Below, piece by piece: positions 26,076 to 35,686 of a DNA stretch of 64,000 bases. The stretch comes from Bacteroides cellulosilyticus DSM 14838. GTDB lineage: Bacteria; Bacteroidota; Bacteroidia; Bacteroidales; Bacteroidaceae. Within the stretch, counting starts at the first letter, position 1, and every line of letters begins with the position of its first letter. The stretch lies in assembly GCF_000158035.1 (NCBI RefSeq), contig NZ_EQ973489.1:8694-72693 (forward strand), written 5' to 3'. A program made the translations under genes and the position numbers. Below the pieces are notes generated by a model that made no database searches, was not told the DNA's origin, and worked only from the letters and a program-made list of their open reading frames with translations.

Positions 26076-27131
26076 ATGGCAACTCATCCGGGGCGAATTT
26101 TAAAGAATGAATTGATAGAACGAGGGATTTCTCAAAAGAACTTCGCAAAGTCTGTTGATATGCAACCCTCCCATATTAGTGAAATTATTAAAGGGAAAAG
26201 AAGTGTGACGATGATGATTGCCGATAAATTTGAAGCTGTACTAGGAATACCTTCTATTTCATGGGTGAATCTTCAGACGCAGTATGATTATGACACCAAA
26301 GCTATAGAAAAGCGTGAATTGAAGGCAATAGAAGCAAAAAATATGATAGATGATTACAACCTTTCTTTTGATGTTAAAACTATAGCGGAAAGGCTGTTGA
26401 TTAATCTTGAGAGACCTTTTGTGGATTTTCTAAATGAATTAAAAGCTATGTTGGACTTACCGGAACCGGCGGAATTACAATTGGCGGCGTGTAGGTTTAA
26501 AAAGTCGTTAAAAACAGGACTGGATGATAGGATGCTTATGACATGGGTTTTACTTGCAAAATATCAGTCGGGTAAGACTGAGGTCAAAGGGACTTATGAT
26601 AAGAATAAAACCGAGGAATTGATTTCTGAGTTGAAGTCTGTATTTAATGAAAACAAGGATACTGTAAAAAGGGTACAGGGGATATTTTCAAATTATGGCA
26701 TAAAATTCAATATCGTTCAGAAAGTTGAAAAAGCATCTGTTGACGGCTTTTCTTTTATGGATAATGGTATTCCATCTATTGTTCTCACAATGCGGTATAA
26801 TATGATTGACCATTTAGCTTTTGATGCGTTGCATGAATTAGGACATATTGACTTGCACTTAAACGGTGGTGACGATTCAAGAATTAGTATAGAAGGGTAT
26901 GAGGAATCTCCGGAAGAAAAGGAAGCAAATCAATATGCTGCAAATGCGCTGATACCCGATAAATTATGGAATACAACTCCCAAGGTTAGGATAAATCCGT
27001 TTTTGATACAGCGTGATTATACGAAATGGGCGATTGACAATAATATTAATAAATGGATTGTGCTTGGAAGAATTTCTAAAGAAACGGGAATGTATAGATT
27101 TAAGTCCGACAGCTATAGAAAAGTTTATTAA
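26076..27131 (+). CDS. higA: HigA-type XRE antitoxin fused to ImmA/IrrE metallopeptidase domain
   Basis: Residues 1-75 form an XRE helix-turn-helix (MATHPGRILKNELIERGISQ, then KNFAKSVDMQPSHISEIIKG), the HigA class that neutralises HigB and represses the operon. The C-terminal half has a zinc-peptidase motif HELGH (about residue 253, in ALHELGHIDLHL) with a downstream acidic segment (EEKEANQYAANALIP), as in ImmA/IrrE proteases. It may therefore be removable by its own or regulated proteolysis. The start at 26076 is chosen because AGGAGAG ends 8 bases upstream and HigA proteins typically begin near H-P-G; ATGs at 26031 and 26043 are alternatives. Confidence 0.83.
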   Translation: MATHPGRILKNELIERGISQKNFAKSVDMQPSHISEIIKGKRSVTMMIADKFEAVLGIPSISWVNLQTQYDYDTKAIEKRELKAIEAKNMIDDYNLSFDVKTIAERLLINLERPFVDFLNELKAMLDLPEPAELQLAACRFKKSLKTGLDDRMLMTWVLLAKYQSGKTEVKGTYDKNKTEELISELKSVFNENKDTVKRVQGIFSNYGIKFNIVQKVEKASVDGFSFMDNGIPSIVLTMRYNMIDHLAFDALHELGHIDLHLNGGDDSRISIEGYEESPEEKEANQYAANALIPDKLWNTTPKVRINPFLIQRDYTKWAIDNNINKWIVLGRISKETGMYRFKSDSYRKVY

Positions 27132-27533
27132 TGGATTTTTGGGCAATGCGCAAAAAAACACTATTTTTCACAGGAAAAGAATCTGTTATGATAGCAAGAG
27201 GTAGTTATAAAGAGAGAATTCTGAAAATTTGTCTGAATGCAGAATTAAATGGCTTGCTACTGCTTGATGAATTTCAGTTTATATAGGGAATTTCTACTAT
27301 GTTGAAACTGTTGACTGATAAATTTGGTAATTTGCGTATTCTTTGTTCCGGTAGTTCAAGTCTGGATATCCTTCAAAATATCGAAGAATCTTTGATGGAA
27401 CGGGTACGTGTGATAGAAGTTCTTTCACTCTCATTAGGCTTATCCTTCGTTGATTAATTTTGCTGATGATGAAAAATTAAGTTACGTTATGTATCTGGCG
27501 CCGGATGTATTAGTGAATGGAATAGGAAAATGA
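27131..27533 (+). pseudogene. Remnant of an AAA-type ATPase-like gene
   Basis: An open stretch starts with an ATG overlapping the antitoxin stop (27131) and runs to a TAG at 27284-27286. It resumes in the same frame to a TAA at 27455-27457. Around the TAG it reads LLLLDEFQFI, then KLLTDKFGNLRILCSGSSSLD and ERVRVIEVLSLSLG. This matches the Walker B to sensor region of the AAA_14/DUF4143 class of Bacteroides ATPases (LLDE, TGSSS, GR, PLSF), with key residues drifted. A further short open stretch in another frame ends near 27533. The N-terminal P-loop is missing. The first 45 residues may belong to something else. Confidence 0.5.
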
Positions 27534-27701
27534 ATGAACGTATAAGTCGTTGTTCTATATGTGTTTATAACTTTTCTCAGAAAAACCGTCGCTGACATGC
27601 TTTTTTCTTCTTCTCATTTGAGATTTTATCCTCACCTTTGTATCGTTGATCAACACAACGAGTGAATTAAAACAGAATTTAAATCTCTAAATGAAAAAAG
27701 T

Positions 27702-28211
27702 ATGAGTGTAATTTTTAGAACGGTGGAGAGACCGTCCGACCCTCGGGTTGAGAATTCTCCCAAAAAGTATTTTCCGCAGTTAATAACTTTAGGACAGACT
27801 GTAGATTTGGCATTTATTGCGCAGAAGATGCAGGATCGTTCTTCACTCTCTATTGGTGATATCAAGAGTACCATGCAGAACTTTGTGGAGAAATTGAAAG
27901 AGCAGTTGTTGGAAGGTAAGACAGTGAATATTGCCGGGTTGGGTGTGTTTTTGCTGGCTGCTAAGTCGAAAGGAGAGGAAAAGGCAGAAGATGTGACTGC
28001 CAAGAGCGTGGACAGCGTTCGCATATTTTTTCAAGCCAATAAAGAGTTGAAGATAACCAAGACTGCTACGCGTGCCGGTGAAAAGTTGGATCTGGTCAGT
28101 TTGGACGATTATCTGAAAGGTCTATCAAACGTTCCTGCGGGAGGCGGCTCGGACGGTGGATCGGGAGATAACTCGGGCGATGGAGGACTGGATGAGAATC
28201 CACTCGGATAA
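27702..28211 (+). CDS. HU-family DNA-binding protein (HU-HIG type)
   Basis: A 169-residue protein with the HU-HIG fold seen widely in Bacteroides. It has LITLGQTVDLAFIAQKMQDR, SLSIGDIKSTMQNFVEKLKE and KTVNIAGLGVFLLAAKSKG, then a C-terminal low-complexity Gly-Ser-Asp tail (GGGSDGGSGDNSGDGG). It is expected to bind and bend DNA, but this longer class is separate from the housekeeping HU. The small membrane protein that usually follows is present 47 bases downstream. No clear promoter was found; CACCTTTG at 27633-27640 is a one-mismatch -7 candidate. Confidence 0.85.
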   Translation: MSVIFRTVERPSDPRVENSPKKYFPQLITLGQTVDLAFIAQKMQDRSSLSIGDIKSTMQNFVEKLKEQLLEGKTVNIAGLGVFLLAAKSKGEEKAEDVTAKSVDSVRIFFQANKELKITKTATRAGEKLDLVSLDDYLKGLSNVPAGGGSDGGSGDNSGDGGLDENPLG

Positions 28212-28258
28212 GGAGAGCTGAAAAGTAAAAGTTGAGAATGAAAATCAAAAGAATCGCT

Positions 28259-28354
28259 ATGAAGAAAACGAATTGGAAGGTGATTTTTAAAGTGATTATT
28301 GCCGTTGCTACTGCCATCGCAGGTGTGATTGGAGGGCAGGCTATGACATTTTAA
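28259..28354 (+). CDS. Smalltalk-type small membrane protein
   Basis: A 31-residue peptide, MKKTNWKVIFKVIIAVATAI followed by AGVIGGQAMTF, with a basic start and one hydrophobic helix. It is very like the short proteins called smalltalk that lie after HU-family genes in Bacteroides. An earlier in-frame ATG at 28238 would give 38 residues; the internal ATG fits the usual length. Function unknown. It ends 22 bases before a strong terminator, so HU and this gene form a unit. Confidence 0.75.
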   Translation: MKKTNWKVIFKVIIAVATAIAGVIGGQAMTF

Positions 28355-28376
28355 GTATAGTTGATAGACGAAGAGA

Positions 28377-28420
28377 AGCCGTTATCCGAGAAGTTGAAGT
28401 TCGGATAGCGGCTCTTTTTT
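28377..28420 (+). terminator. Intrinsic terminator after the HU/smalltalk unit
   Basis: Stem AGCCGTTATCCGA (28377-28389) pairs with TCGGATAGCGGCT (28401-28413), with one G-U wobble, and is followed by CTTTTTT. The T-tract reaches the stop codon of the convergent nadK gene. Confidence 0.85.
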
Positions 28421-29288
28421 ATCTTACATCCGCTCCCCACATCAATTTATTGCGAAGCGTATCAAAGAAAACATGGTTGAAGCGTTTGATTACCTTAATG
28501 CTATAATCAGCCCGTGAGATTCGCAGACGGGTTGTTTCTTTGCAGGATTCACTACGACCGTCGATGGCAACCAGGAAACTGTGGCTACGGCTTTCTACGT
28601 CAAGAGTGATTTCCCAATCATCACAAATAACGATAGGGCGGACATTCAAACTATGCGGAGCCACCGGAGTGATAGCAATCGTTTTGCTATGGGGCACGAT
28701 AACCGGACCACCGACACTCAGTGAATAAGCCGTGGAACCGGTAGGGGTGGATACCACCAACCCGTCAGCCTGATAAGTGGTGAGATGGGCACCGTTGATA
28801 GCAGTATGAATGCTGATCATTGAAGAACTATCACGTTTCAATACAGCAATTTCATTGAGTGCATAAGGCGATTCCATCAATTTTTTGTCATCACAATATA
28901 ATTGCAACACGCTACGTTCTTCCACCTTATAGTGGTTATTATAAATCTCATCGAAAGTCTCTTCCATCTCTTCCGGAGAAATGTCTGCCAGGAAGCCGAG
29001 GCGGCCGGTATTGATACCCAGAATGGGAATATTCTTTTTGCCTACCCGACTGGCTGCTTTCAGGAACGTACCATCGCCCCCGATACTGATGACCATATCT
29101 GCTGTAAAATCGTCTCCGTCAAAGAGTTCGGCGGAAGCGATAGTCATGTGCAGGTCGGAAGTCAGGAAGTTATAGAACTCCCTGCAAATGCAAAGCTGGG
29201 CATTACGCCGCTCCAACAAACGGAATAAAGTTTCCGCATGTGTTGATTTTTTTGCTTGGTAAGTATTTCCAAATATGGCAAATTTCAT
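28419..29288 (-). CDS. nadK: NAD kinase
   Basis: It phosphorylates NAD to NADP. The protein from the ATG at 29288 begins [13 protein letters not shown], and the frame extends upstream to another ATG at 29315 which would add nine residues. It has the signatures [14 protein letters not shown] (GGDG, catalytic Asp), [28 protein letters not shown] (NE/D motif) and [17 protein letters not shown]. Length about 289 residues is normal. It is divergent from pdxJ; a -7-like CATATTTG on its strand (29313-29320 in plus coordinates) could be its promoter if the inner start is used. Confidence 0.94.
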   Translation of the reverse strand: MKFAIFGNTYQAKKSTHAETLFRLLERRNAQLCICREFYNFLTSDLHMTIASAELFDGDDFTADMVISIGGDGTFLKAASRVGKKNIPILGINTGRLGFLADISPEEMEETFDEIYNNHYKVEERSVLQLYCDDKKLMESPYALNEIAVLKRDSSSMISIHTAINGAHLTTYQADGLVVSTPTGSTAYSLSVGGPVIVPHSKTIAITPVAPHSLNVRPIVICDDWEITLDVESRSHSFLVAIDGRSESCKETTRLRISRADYSIKVIKRFNHVFFDTLRNKLMWGADVR

Positions 29289-29363
29289 CGTCTGTACTTT
29301 CTTAATGAAATGCAAATATGGCGTTTTTTTCTCAGAACGCTGCCAATGTATCGCTATTATTTG

Positions 29364-29371
29364 TACATTTG
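29364..29371 (+). promoter_or_regulatory. Putative -7 element for pdxJ
   Basis: TACATTTG matches TAnnTTTG and lies 21 bases before the pdxJ ATG. A good -33 TTG is not obvious at the right distance. Confidence 0.4.
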
Positions 29372-29392
29372 CGGCAAACTATGATCCGAATT

Positions 29393-30106
29393 ATGACTAG
29401 ATTAAGTGTAAACATAAACAAGATTGCGACGTTGCGTAATGCGCGTGGAGGGGATGTCCCTAATGTGGTGAAAGTAGCACTGGATTGTGAAAGCTTTGGT
29501 GCGGAAGGAATTACCGTACATCCACGCCCTGATGAACGTCATATACGCCAAAGGGATGTGTATGATCTTCGCCCGTTGCTTCGTACTGAATTTAATATCG
29601 AAGGATATCCTGCCCCCGAATTTATTGATCTGGTATTGAAAGTGAAACCGCATCAGGTGACTCTGGTTCCGGATAGTCCGACTCAGCTGACTTCTAATGC
29701 AGGCTGGGATACCAAGCAGAATCTGGAATTTCTGACCGAAGTACTCGAAACCTTTAATGATGCAGGCATCCGTACTTCTGTATTTGTATCGGCGGATGCG
29801 GAGATGATAGAGTATGCTGCCAAAGCTGGTGCCGACCGGGTGGAACTCTATACCGAACCCTATGCGACCGCTTATCCGCAGAATAAGGAAGCAGCCGTTG
29901 CGCCTTTTGTAGAAGCCGCCAAAGTGGCACGTAGTCTGGGGCTGGGTCTGAATGCCGGACATGACCTGAGTTTGGTGAATCTGAATTATTTATATCAAAA
30001 CATTCCATGGATGGATGAAGTCTCTATCGGACACTCGCTGATAAGCGATGCTCTGTATCTGGGATTGGAACGTACCATTCAGGAATATAAAAACTGTCTT
30101 CGTTGA
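29393..30106 (+). CDS. pdxJ: Pyridoxine 5'-phosphate synthase
   Basis: It condenses 3-amino-2-oxopropyl phosphate with deoxyxylulose 5-phosphate in vitamin B6 synthesis. The ATG at 29393 gives [20 protein letters not shown], the standard PdxJ opening; the longer frame from 29318 adds an unrelated N-terminus and covers the promoter. Other motifs: [57 protein letters not shown] and [17 protein letters not shown]. At 237 residues it is full length. Its TGA overlaps the next ATG (TGATG), coupling it to exbB. Confidence 0.96.
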   Translation: MTRLSVNINKIATLRNARGGDVPNVVKVALDCESFGAEGITVHPRPDERHIRQRDVYDLRPLLRTEFNIEGYPAPEFIDLVLKVKPHQVTLVPDSPTQLTSNAGWDTKQNLEFLTEVLETFNDAGIRTSVFVSADAEMIEYAAKAGADRVELYTEPYATAYPQNKEAAVAPFVEAAKVARSLGLGLNAGHDLSLVNLNYLYQNIPWMDEVSIGHSLISDALYLGLERTIQEYKNCLR

Positions 30107-30819
30107 TGAATGCAATGTTGTTATTAGCCCAAGTGGCTCCGGCGCTGACCGATTCTATTGCGGGCGCCAATCCGGTATTAACTCCGGTAGCTGGTCCTGA
30201 AGAGATGAACTTATGGAGCATGGCTGTCAAGGGTGGTTGGATTATGATCGTTCTTGGATTGCTGTCCATCCTTTGTTTCTACATCTTGTTCGAACGCAAC
30301 TATGTGATTAGGAAAGCCGGCAAAGAGGACCCGATGTTCATGGATAAGATAAAGGATTATATCCTGGATGGAGAAATAAAAGCCGCCATAGCTTATTGCC
30401 GCAGCGTAAATACTCCGGCTGCCCGTATGATTGAGAAAGGTATCAGCCGTTTGGGACGTCCGGTGAATGATGTGCAGGCTGCGATTGAGAATGTGGGAAA
30501 CATTGAGGTAGCGAAACTGGAAAAAGGATTGACGATTATGGCAACCATCTCCGGAGGTGCGCCGATGATTGGTTTCCTCGGTACGGTGACCGGTATGGTG
30601 CGTGCTTTCTACGAAATGGCTAATGCGGGTAACAACATCGATATCACATTGCTTTCGGGCGGTATCTACGAGGCTATGATCACTACGGTAGGTGGTTTGA
30701 TCGTGGGTATTATTGCGATGTTTGCCTATAACTACCTCGTGACTCTGGTAGACGGCGTGGTGAATAAGATGGAGGCTAAAACGATGGCATTCATGGACCT
30801 CTTGAATGAACCCGCATAA
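30106..30819 (+). CDS. exbB: MotA/TolQ/ExbB proton channel family protein
   Basis: A 237-residue inner-membrane protein with three predicted helices: about residues 40-62, and two in the C-terminal half (ATISGGAPMIGFLGTVTGMV and the stretch around YEAMITTVGGLIVGIIAMFA). The second contains the GLLGT-like family signature FLGTVTGMV. With ExbD it forms the motor that uses the proton gradient to energise TonB. Start at 30106 overlaps the pdxJ stop. exbD and tonB follow, so the full energising complex is encoded together. Confidence 0.92.
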   Translation: MNAMLLLAQVAPALTDSIAGANPVLTPVAGPEEMNLWSMAVKGGWIMIVLGLLSILCFYILFERNYVIRKAGKEDPMFMDKIKDYILDGEIKAAIAYCRSVNTPAARMIEKGISRLGRPVNDVQAAIENVGNIEVAKLEKGLTIMATISGGAPMIGFLGTVTGMVRAFYEMANAGNNIDITLLSGGIYEAMITTVGGLIVGIIAMFAYNYLVTLVDGVVNKMEAKTMAFMDLLNEPA

Positions 30820-30851
30820 TCAATTAATAACTAATAATTAAAAATTAAAGC

Positions 30852-31265
30852 GTGCTACAACGTAGAGCTAAAATATCGCCCAATTTCAGTATGGCATCCA
30901 TGACGGACGTCATCTTTCTGTTGCTGATCTTTTTTATGATCACGTCTACGGTTGTTTCGCCGAACGCTATCAAGGTGTTGCTTCCGCAGGGAAAACAGCA
31001 GACGTCGGCTAAGCCCTTGACGCGAGTGATTATAGATAAGGATCTGAATTTTTATGCGGCGTTTGGAAATGATAAGGAGCAGGCGATTTCTTTGGAAGAA
31101 TTGACTCCTTTCCTGCAATCGTGCGCTGCGAAAGAACCGGAAATGTATGTGGCGCTTTATGCTGATGAAGCTGTGCCTTACAGGGAAATCGTGAAAGTGC
31201 TGAATATTGCCAATGAGAATAAGTTCAAGATGGTGCTGGCTACACGCCCGCCTGAAGGGAAATAA
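30852..31265 (+). CDS. exbD: ExbD/TolR-family biopolymer transport protein
   Basis: A 137-residue protein with one N-terminal membrane helix (VIFLLLIFFMITSTVV) preceded by the conserved Asp-containing segment ASMTDVIF, whose Asp carries protons in the ExbB-ExbD motor. The periplasmic C-terminal domain follows (YVALYADEAVPYREIVKVLN). It begins with GTG at 30852; no ATG lies before the membrane helix other than internal ones that would remove the basic N-terminus. It sits between exbB and tonB. Confidence 0.92.
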   Translation: MLQRRAKISPNFSMASMTDVIFLLLIFFMITSTVVSPNAIKVLLPQGKQQTSAKPLTRVIIDKDLNFYAAFGNDKEQAISLEELTPFLQSCAAKEPEMYVALYADEAVPYREIVKVLNIANENKFKMVLATRPPEGK

Positions 31266-31309
31266 ATGTACGATGGGTAAATTGTACATTGTAAATGGTT
31301 AAATAGTAA

Positions 31310-32143
31310 ATGGCAATGGTGGATCCGAAGAAGAAAGGCAAATATATAGGAATGGTAGGTGCGCTGCTGGTACATGTAGCGTTCATTCTCCTGTTGATAC
31401 TGGTTGGCTTCGCTTTGCCGGAGCAGCAGGATGAAGACGGTATGCCGGTAATGCTGGGTGAAGTGCCCAATGCATTTGGAAGTGCTGATCCCTCCCTGGT
31501 GAAAGTGGATGTGATGCCTGAGACCGTTGCCCCTAAAGTGCAGGAGACGGTAGAACAGGAGATGCTTACCCAGGAGGATGAAGAAACCGTTGTTATCAAG
31601 CCTAAAGCGGAACCTAAAAAGGAAGAAGTAAAGAAGAAGCCGGAAAAACCGGAGAAGACGGAAGCCGAGAAAGCGGAAGAAGCCCGGAAGTTGGCGGAAG
31701 CTAAAGCCGAGCGGGAACGCAGGGAGGCGGAAGAGGCTGCCCGTAAGAGGGTGGCAGGTGCCTTCGGAAAAGGAGCACAAATGGGAAGCAAAGGTACGAC
31801 TGAGGGAACAGGTATCCAGGGAAGTCCCACCGGAAATGCGCCGGAAGGTGCGTCGAGCGGAACGGGAGGTTATGGAACTTTTGACCTCGGCGGACGTTCT
31901 ATAGGACAAGGTGGTTTGCCGCGTCCGGCATATAATGTGCAGGATGAAGGGATTGTGGTGGTTTCTATTACTGTAAATCCGGCAGGACATGTTATTGCTA
32001 CCAGTATTGACCGGAAGACCAATACCATTAATTCTGCCTTGCGGAAGGCGGCTGAAGATGCTGCTAAGAAAGCGCGTTTCAATGCTGTAAGCGGTTTGAA
32101 TAACCAGACAGGAACGATAACATATTACTTTAAACTAAAATAA
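31310..32143 (+). CDS. TonB-like energy transducer
   Basis: A 277-residue protein with an N-terminal membrane anchor (about 17-40: MVGALLVHVAFILLLILVGF), then a long charged Lys/Glu/Pro linker (residues about 95-150, EPKKEEVKKKPEKPEK and further repeats) spanning the periplasm. A Gly-rich section follows and then a short TonB-type C-terminal domain (VVVSITVNPAGHVIATSIDR). It transfers energy from ExbBD to outer-membrane receptors. A second in-frame ATG at 31316 is possible. Third gene of the exb cluster. Confidence 0.88.
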   Translation: MAMVDPKKKGKYIGMVGALLVHVAFILLLILVGFALPEQQDEDGMPVMLGEVPNAFGSADPSLVKVDVMPETVAPKVQETVEQEMLTQEDEETVVIKPKAEPKKEEVKKKPEKPEKTEAEKAEEARKLAEAKAERERREAEEAARKRVAGAFGKGAQMGSKGTTEGTGIQGSPTGNAPEGASSGTGGYGTFDLGGRSIGQGGLPRPAYNVQDEGIVVVSITVNPAGHVIATSIDRKTNTINSALRKAAEDAAKKARFNAVSGLNNQTGTITYYFKLK

Positions 32144-32157
32144 TAAGGAGAACAATT

Positions 32158-32706
32158 ATGGGTACAGTTTATGTTTTTTTTGCAGACGGATTTGAAGAAG
32201 TGGAAGCTTTCACCTCTGTGGATGTAATGAGACGTGCAGGGCTGAACGTGGAAATGATAACGGTGACTCCCGATGAGATAGTAACAGGTGCACATGATGT
32301 ACCGGTGCTTTGCGATAAGAATGTAGTGAACTGTGATTTCTATGACGCAGATTTAGTTCTTTTACCCGGTGGAATGCCCGGAGCTGCTACTTTGGAGAAG
32401 TGCCCGGAACTTCGGAAACTGGTCTTGGATTTTGCTGAAAAGAATAAACCGATTGCTGCCATTTGTGCCGCTCCTATGATATTGGGTAAGCTTGGCTTGC
32501 TGAAAGGCCGCAAGGCAACTTGCTATCCCGGCTTCGAGCAATACCTGGAAGGTGCTGAATGTACAGGTGCTCCGGTGGAAAGAGACGGTAACATCATTAC
32601 CGGAAAAGGACCGGGTGCTGCGATGGAATTTGCTCTGACGGTTGTAGATATGATGCTCGGAAAAGAGAAGGTACAGGAATTGAAAGAGGCAATGTGCGTC
32701 ATCTAA
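32158..32706 (+). CDS. DJ-1/PfpI-family protein
   Basis: A 182-residue class-I glutamine amidotransferase-like protein. It has VYVFFADGFEEVEAFTSVDV with the conserved acidic residue, LLPGGMPGAATLEKC, and the nucleophilic elbow AAICAAPMILGKLGLLKGRK with Cys flanked by Ala. It resembles YajL/DJ-1 (glyoxalase III or protein-repair activities have been reported for the family). Starts 14 bases after tonB with a weak GGAG upstream (AAGGAGAAC). Confidence 0.9.
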   Translation: MGTVYVFFADGFEEVEAFTSVDVMRRAGLNVEMITVTPDEIVTGAHDVPVLCDKNVVNCDFYDADLVLLPGGMPGAATLEKCPELRKLVLDFAEKNKPIAAICAAPMILGKLGLLKGRKATCYPGFEQYLEGAECTGAPVERDGNIITGKGPGAAMEFALTVVDMMLGKEKVQELKEAMCVI

Positions 32707-32729
32707 CTTTCATTTTTAATTTTTAATTG

Positions 32730-33401
32730 ATGGAGTATGCTCTGATAGTTGCCGGTGGTAAAGGGTTGCGCATGGGAGGCGAACTTCCCAAACAGTTTCT
32801 GCCTATAGGTGGAAAACCTGTTTTGATGCGTACTTTGGAAGCCTTTTATGCCTACAATCCGGAGATACATATAATATTAGTGCTCCCGCATAGCCAGCAG
32901 TCTTATTGGACAGAGCTATGTGCGGAGCATTCTTTTTCTTTGCCGCATACAGTGGCGGACGGAGGTGAAACTCGCTTCCATTCGGTAAAGAATGGATTGG
33001 CTTATGTTACTACTCCGGGATTGGTTGGTGTCCATGATGGGGTACGCCCGTTTGTTTCCCAGGAAGTCATAGCCCGTTGTTATGAATTGGCTGCCGAAAA
33101 AAAGGCGGTGATTCCCGTGATAGATGTGGTGGAGACTGTACGCCATCTTAAAGGAGAAGAAAGCGTGACCGTCAGCCGGGATGAGTATAAATTGGTACAG
33201 ACTCCCCAGGTGTTTGATGCCGATTTACTGAAACAGGCCTATGAACAACCTTATACTTCTTTCTTTACGGACGACGCTTCGGTAGTGGAAGCGATGGGAG
33301 TATCTGTATACCTCGCGGCAGGTAATCGGGAAAACATTAAAATTACGACTCCCTTTGATTTGAAAATAGCCGCTGCTTTGTTGGATTCATGTTTGATTTA
33401 G
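32730..33401 (+). CDS. ispD: 2-C-methyl-D-erythritol 4-phosphate cytidylyltransferase
   Basis: It makes CDP-methylerythritol in the MEP isoprenoid pathway. The 223-residue protein has the CTP-binding loop [20 protein letters not shown], the [10 protein letters not shown] motif and [12 protein letters not shown] near its end, all IspD signatures. ATG at 32730 follows an in-frame TTG three bases earlier. Its 3' end overlaps the recG start by 13 bases. Confidence 0.95.
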   Translation: MEYALIVAGGKGLRMGGELPKQFLPIGGKPVLMRTLEAFYAYNPEIHIILVLPHSQQSYWTELCAEHSFSLPHTVADGGETRFHSVKNGLAYVTTPGLVGVHDGVRPFVSQEVIARCYELAAEKKAVIPVIDVVETVRHLKGEESVTVSRDEYKLVQTPQVFDADLLKQAYEQPYTSFFTDDASVVEAMGVSVYLAAGNRENIKITTPFDLKIAAALLDSCLI

Positions 33402-35485
33402 CTTCTCGTGACATAAAATACCTGTCGGGTGTAGGGCCGCAACGTGCCTCAGTACTCAATAAGGAATTGAATATCTATTCCCTTCACGACTTATTGTATT
33501 ATTTCCCCTATAAATATGTAGACCGTAGCCGTATCTATTATATCCATGAGATAGACGGTACGATGCCTTATATCCAGTTGAAAGGCGAAATCCTGGGCTT
33601 TGAGACGATTGGAGAAGGTAGGCAGCGCCGTCTGATTGCCCATTTCTCGGATGGTACGGGGATTGTGGATTTAGTCTGGTTTCAGGGAATTAAATTTCTC
33701 GTCGGTAAGTATAAGGTACATCAGGAATATATTGTATTTGGTAAACCCAGCGTCTTCAACGGACGGATTAACATTGCTCATCCGGATATCGATAATGCTT
33801 CGGAACTGAAGCTCTCGACAATGGGATTGCAACCTTATTATAATACAACGGAGAAAATGAAGCGGAGTTCCCTCAATTCTCATGCAATAGAGAAGATGAT
33901 GAGCGCCGTAGTGCAGCAACTCCGCGAACCGCTGCCCGAAACGCTTTCTCCCGCTATATTGACAGAACATCATTTGATGCCGCTGACGGAAGCTTTGATG
34001 AATATTCATTTTCCGGCAAATCCGGAATTGCTTCGTAAAGCGCAATATCGCTTGAAGTTTGAAGAACTTTTTTATGTACAGTTGAATATTCTCCGCTATG
34101 CCAAAGACAGGCAACGGAAATATCGTGGATATGTATTTGAAACGGTAGGAGAGATATTCAATACTTTCTATGCCAAGAATCTGCCTTTCGAACTGACCGG
34201 CGCCCAGAAGCGTGTACTGAAAGAAATACGCCGGGATGTGGGGAGCGGTAAGCAAATGAACCGTCTGTTGCAAGGGGATGTAGGTAGTGGAAAAACGTTG
34301 GTGGCACTGATGAGTATGCTGATAGCGTTGGATAACGGTTACCAGGCTTGTATGATGGCGCCTACCGAGATTCTGGCTAACCAGCATTTTGAAACAATCC
34401 GCGAGTTGTTGTACGGAATGGATATACGCGTGGAATTGCTAACCGGTTCTGTGAAAGGAAAAAAGCGGGAAGCCATTCTCACCGGTCTGTTGACAGGAGA
34501 TGTACGAATACTGATCGGTACGCATGCCGTGATAGAAGATACCGTGAATTTCTCTTCACTGGGTCTGGTCGTGATAGATGAACAACACCGTTTCGGTGTG
34601 GCACAACGCGCACGTTTATGGACTAAGAATGCACAGCCCCCCCATGTGCTAGTCATGACAGCTACCCCTATTCCGCGTACGCTGGCCATGACATTATACG
34701 GTGATCTCGATGTTTCCGTCATTGATGAACTGCCGCCGGGACGTAAACCTATTGTGACCATTCATAAATATGATGCGCACCGTGTAAGCTTGTACCAATC
34801 CGTCCATAGGCAGATTGCAGAGGGCAGACAGGTATATATTGTATATCCTTTGATTAAGGAAAGTGAGAAAATCGACTTGAAGAACCTGGAAGAAGGCTAC
34901 CTTCATATTTGTGAGGAATTTCCGGATTGTAAAGTCTGCAAAGTACATGGCAAGATGAAAGCGGCTGAGAAGGATGCGCAGATGCAGCTTTTTGTTTCGG
35001 GCGAAGCACAGATAATGGTAGCGACTACTGTGATTGAGGTAGGCGTAAATGTACCGAATGCTTCCGTGATGATTATTGAGAATGCAGAGCGCTTCGGTTT
35101 GTCACAGCTCCATCAGTTGCGTGGTCGTGTAGGTCGTGGAGCAGAACAGTCTTATTGTATTTTAGTGACCGGATATAAGTTGGTCGAGGAAACCCGCAAG
35201 CGCCTGGAAATTATGGTACGGACAAATGACGGCTTTGAAATAGCTGAAGCCGATCTGAAGCTACGAGGTCCCGGTGATTTGGAAGGCACACAGCAAAGTG
35301 GTATTGCCTTCGACCTGAAAATTGCCGATATAGCACGTGACGGACAGCTACTGCAATATGTGCGCAATGTTGCTGAAGAAGTGGTGGATGCTGATCCTAC
35401 CGGTATTCGTCCGGAGAATGAAATCCTGTGGCGCCAGCTAAAGGCACTTCGGAAAACTAACGTTAACTGGGCTTCCATTAGTTGA
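33389..35485 (+). CDS. recG: ATP-dependent DNA helicase RecG
   Basis: A 698-residue helicase that remodels stalled forks and branched DNA. It has an N-terminal wedge/OB domain (ISGVGPQRA-type opening, here [15 protein letters not shown]), then superfamily 2 motifs: Walker [16 protein letters not shown], the DEQH box [14 protein letters not shown], motif [17 protein letters not shown], and motif [17 protein letters not shown]. The C-terminal RecG motif ([17 protein letters not shown]) is present. Full length and intact. Confidence 0.97.
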   Translation: MFDLASRDIKYLSGVGPQRASVLNKELNIYSLHDLLYYFPYKYVDRSRIYYIHEIDGTMPYIQLKGEILGFETIGEGRQRRLIAHFSDGTGIVDLVWFQGIKFLVGKYKVHQEYIVFGKPSVFNGRINIAHPDIDNASELKLSTMGLQPYYNTTEKMKRSSLNSHAIEKMMSAVVQQLREPLPETLSPAILTEHHLMPLTEALMNIHFPANPELLRKAQYRLKFEELFYVQLNILRYAKDRQRKYRGYVFETVGEIFNTFYAKNLPFELTGAQKRVLKEIRRDVGSGKQMNRLLQGDVGSGKTLVALMSMLIALDNGYQACMMAPTEILANQHFETIRELLYGMDIRVELLTGSVKGKKREAILTGLLTGDVRILIGTHAVIEDTVNFSSLGLVVIDEQHRFGVAQRARLWTKNAQPPHVLVMTATPIPRTLAMTLYGDLDVSVIDELPPGRKPIVTIHKYDAHRVSLYQSVHRQIAEGRQVYIVYPLIKESEKIDLKNLEEGYLHICEEFPDCKVCKVHGKMKAAEKDAQMQLFVSGEAQIMVATTVIEVGVNVPNASVMIIENAERFGLSQLHQLRGRVGRGAEQSYCILVTGYKLVEETRKRLEIMVRTNDGFEIAEADLKLRGPGDLEGTQQSGIAFDLKIADIARDGQLLQYVRNVAEEVVDADPTGIRPENEILWRQLKALRKTNVNWASIS

Positions 35486-35647
35486 ATAACGGTTAAACAT
35501 ACACTTTATTTGCATTTTTATGTTGTAAAACATATAAGGTCTTATCTTGCCGATATACAGGGAGTTAGGAGGTGGTTTAATATGTACCTTTTAGTCCCTT
35601 ACCGAAAAAATAGTTAAGAACAGCCTTTTCATTTAGAGAAGAAATAC

Positions 35648-35655
35648 TACCTTTG
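35648..35655 (+). promoter_or_regulatory. Putative -7 element for the M23/LysM gene
   Basis: TACCTTTG, a good TAnnTTTG match, lies 31 bases before the ATG at 35687. The -33 region has only a TTTT. Confidence 0.5.
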
Positions 35656-35686
35656 GGAGAATTTTTTAAAAGAATGACGAAACGGA

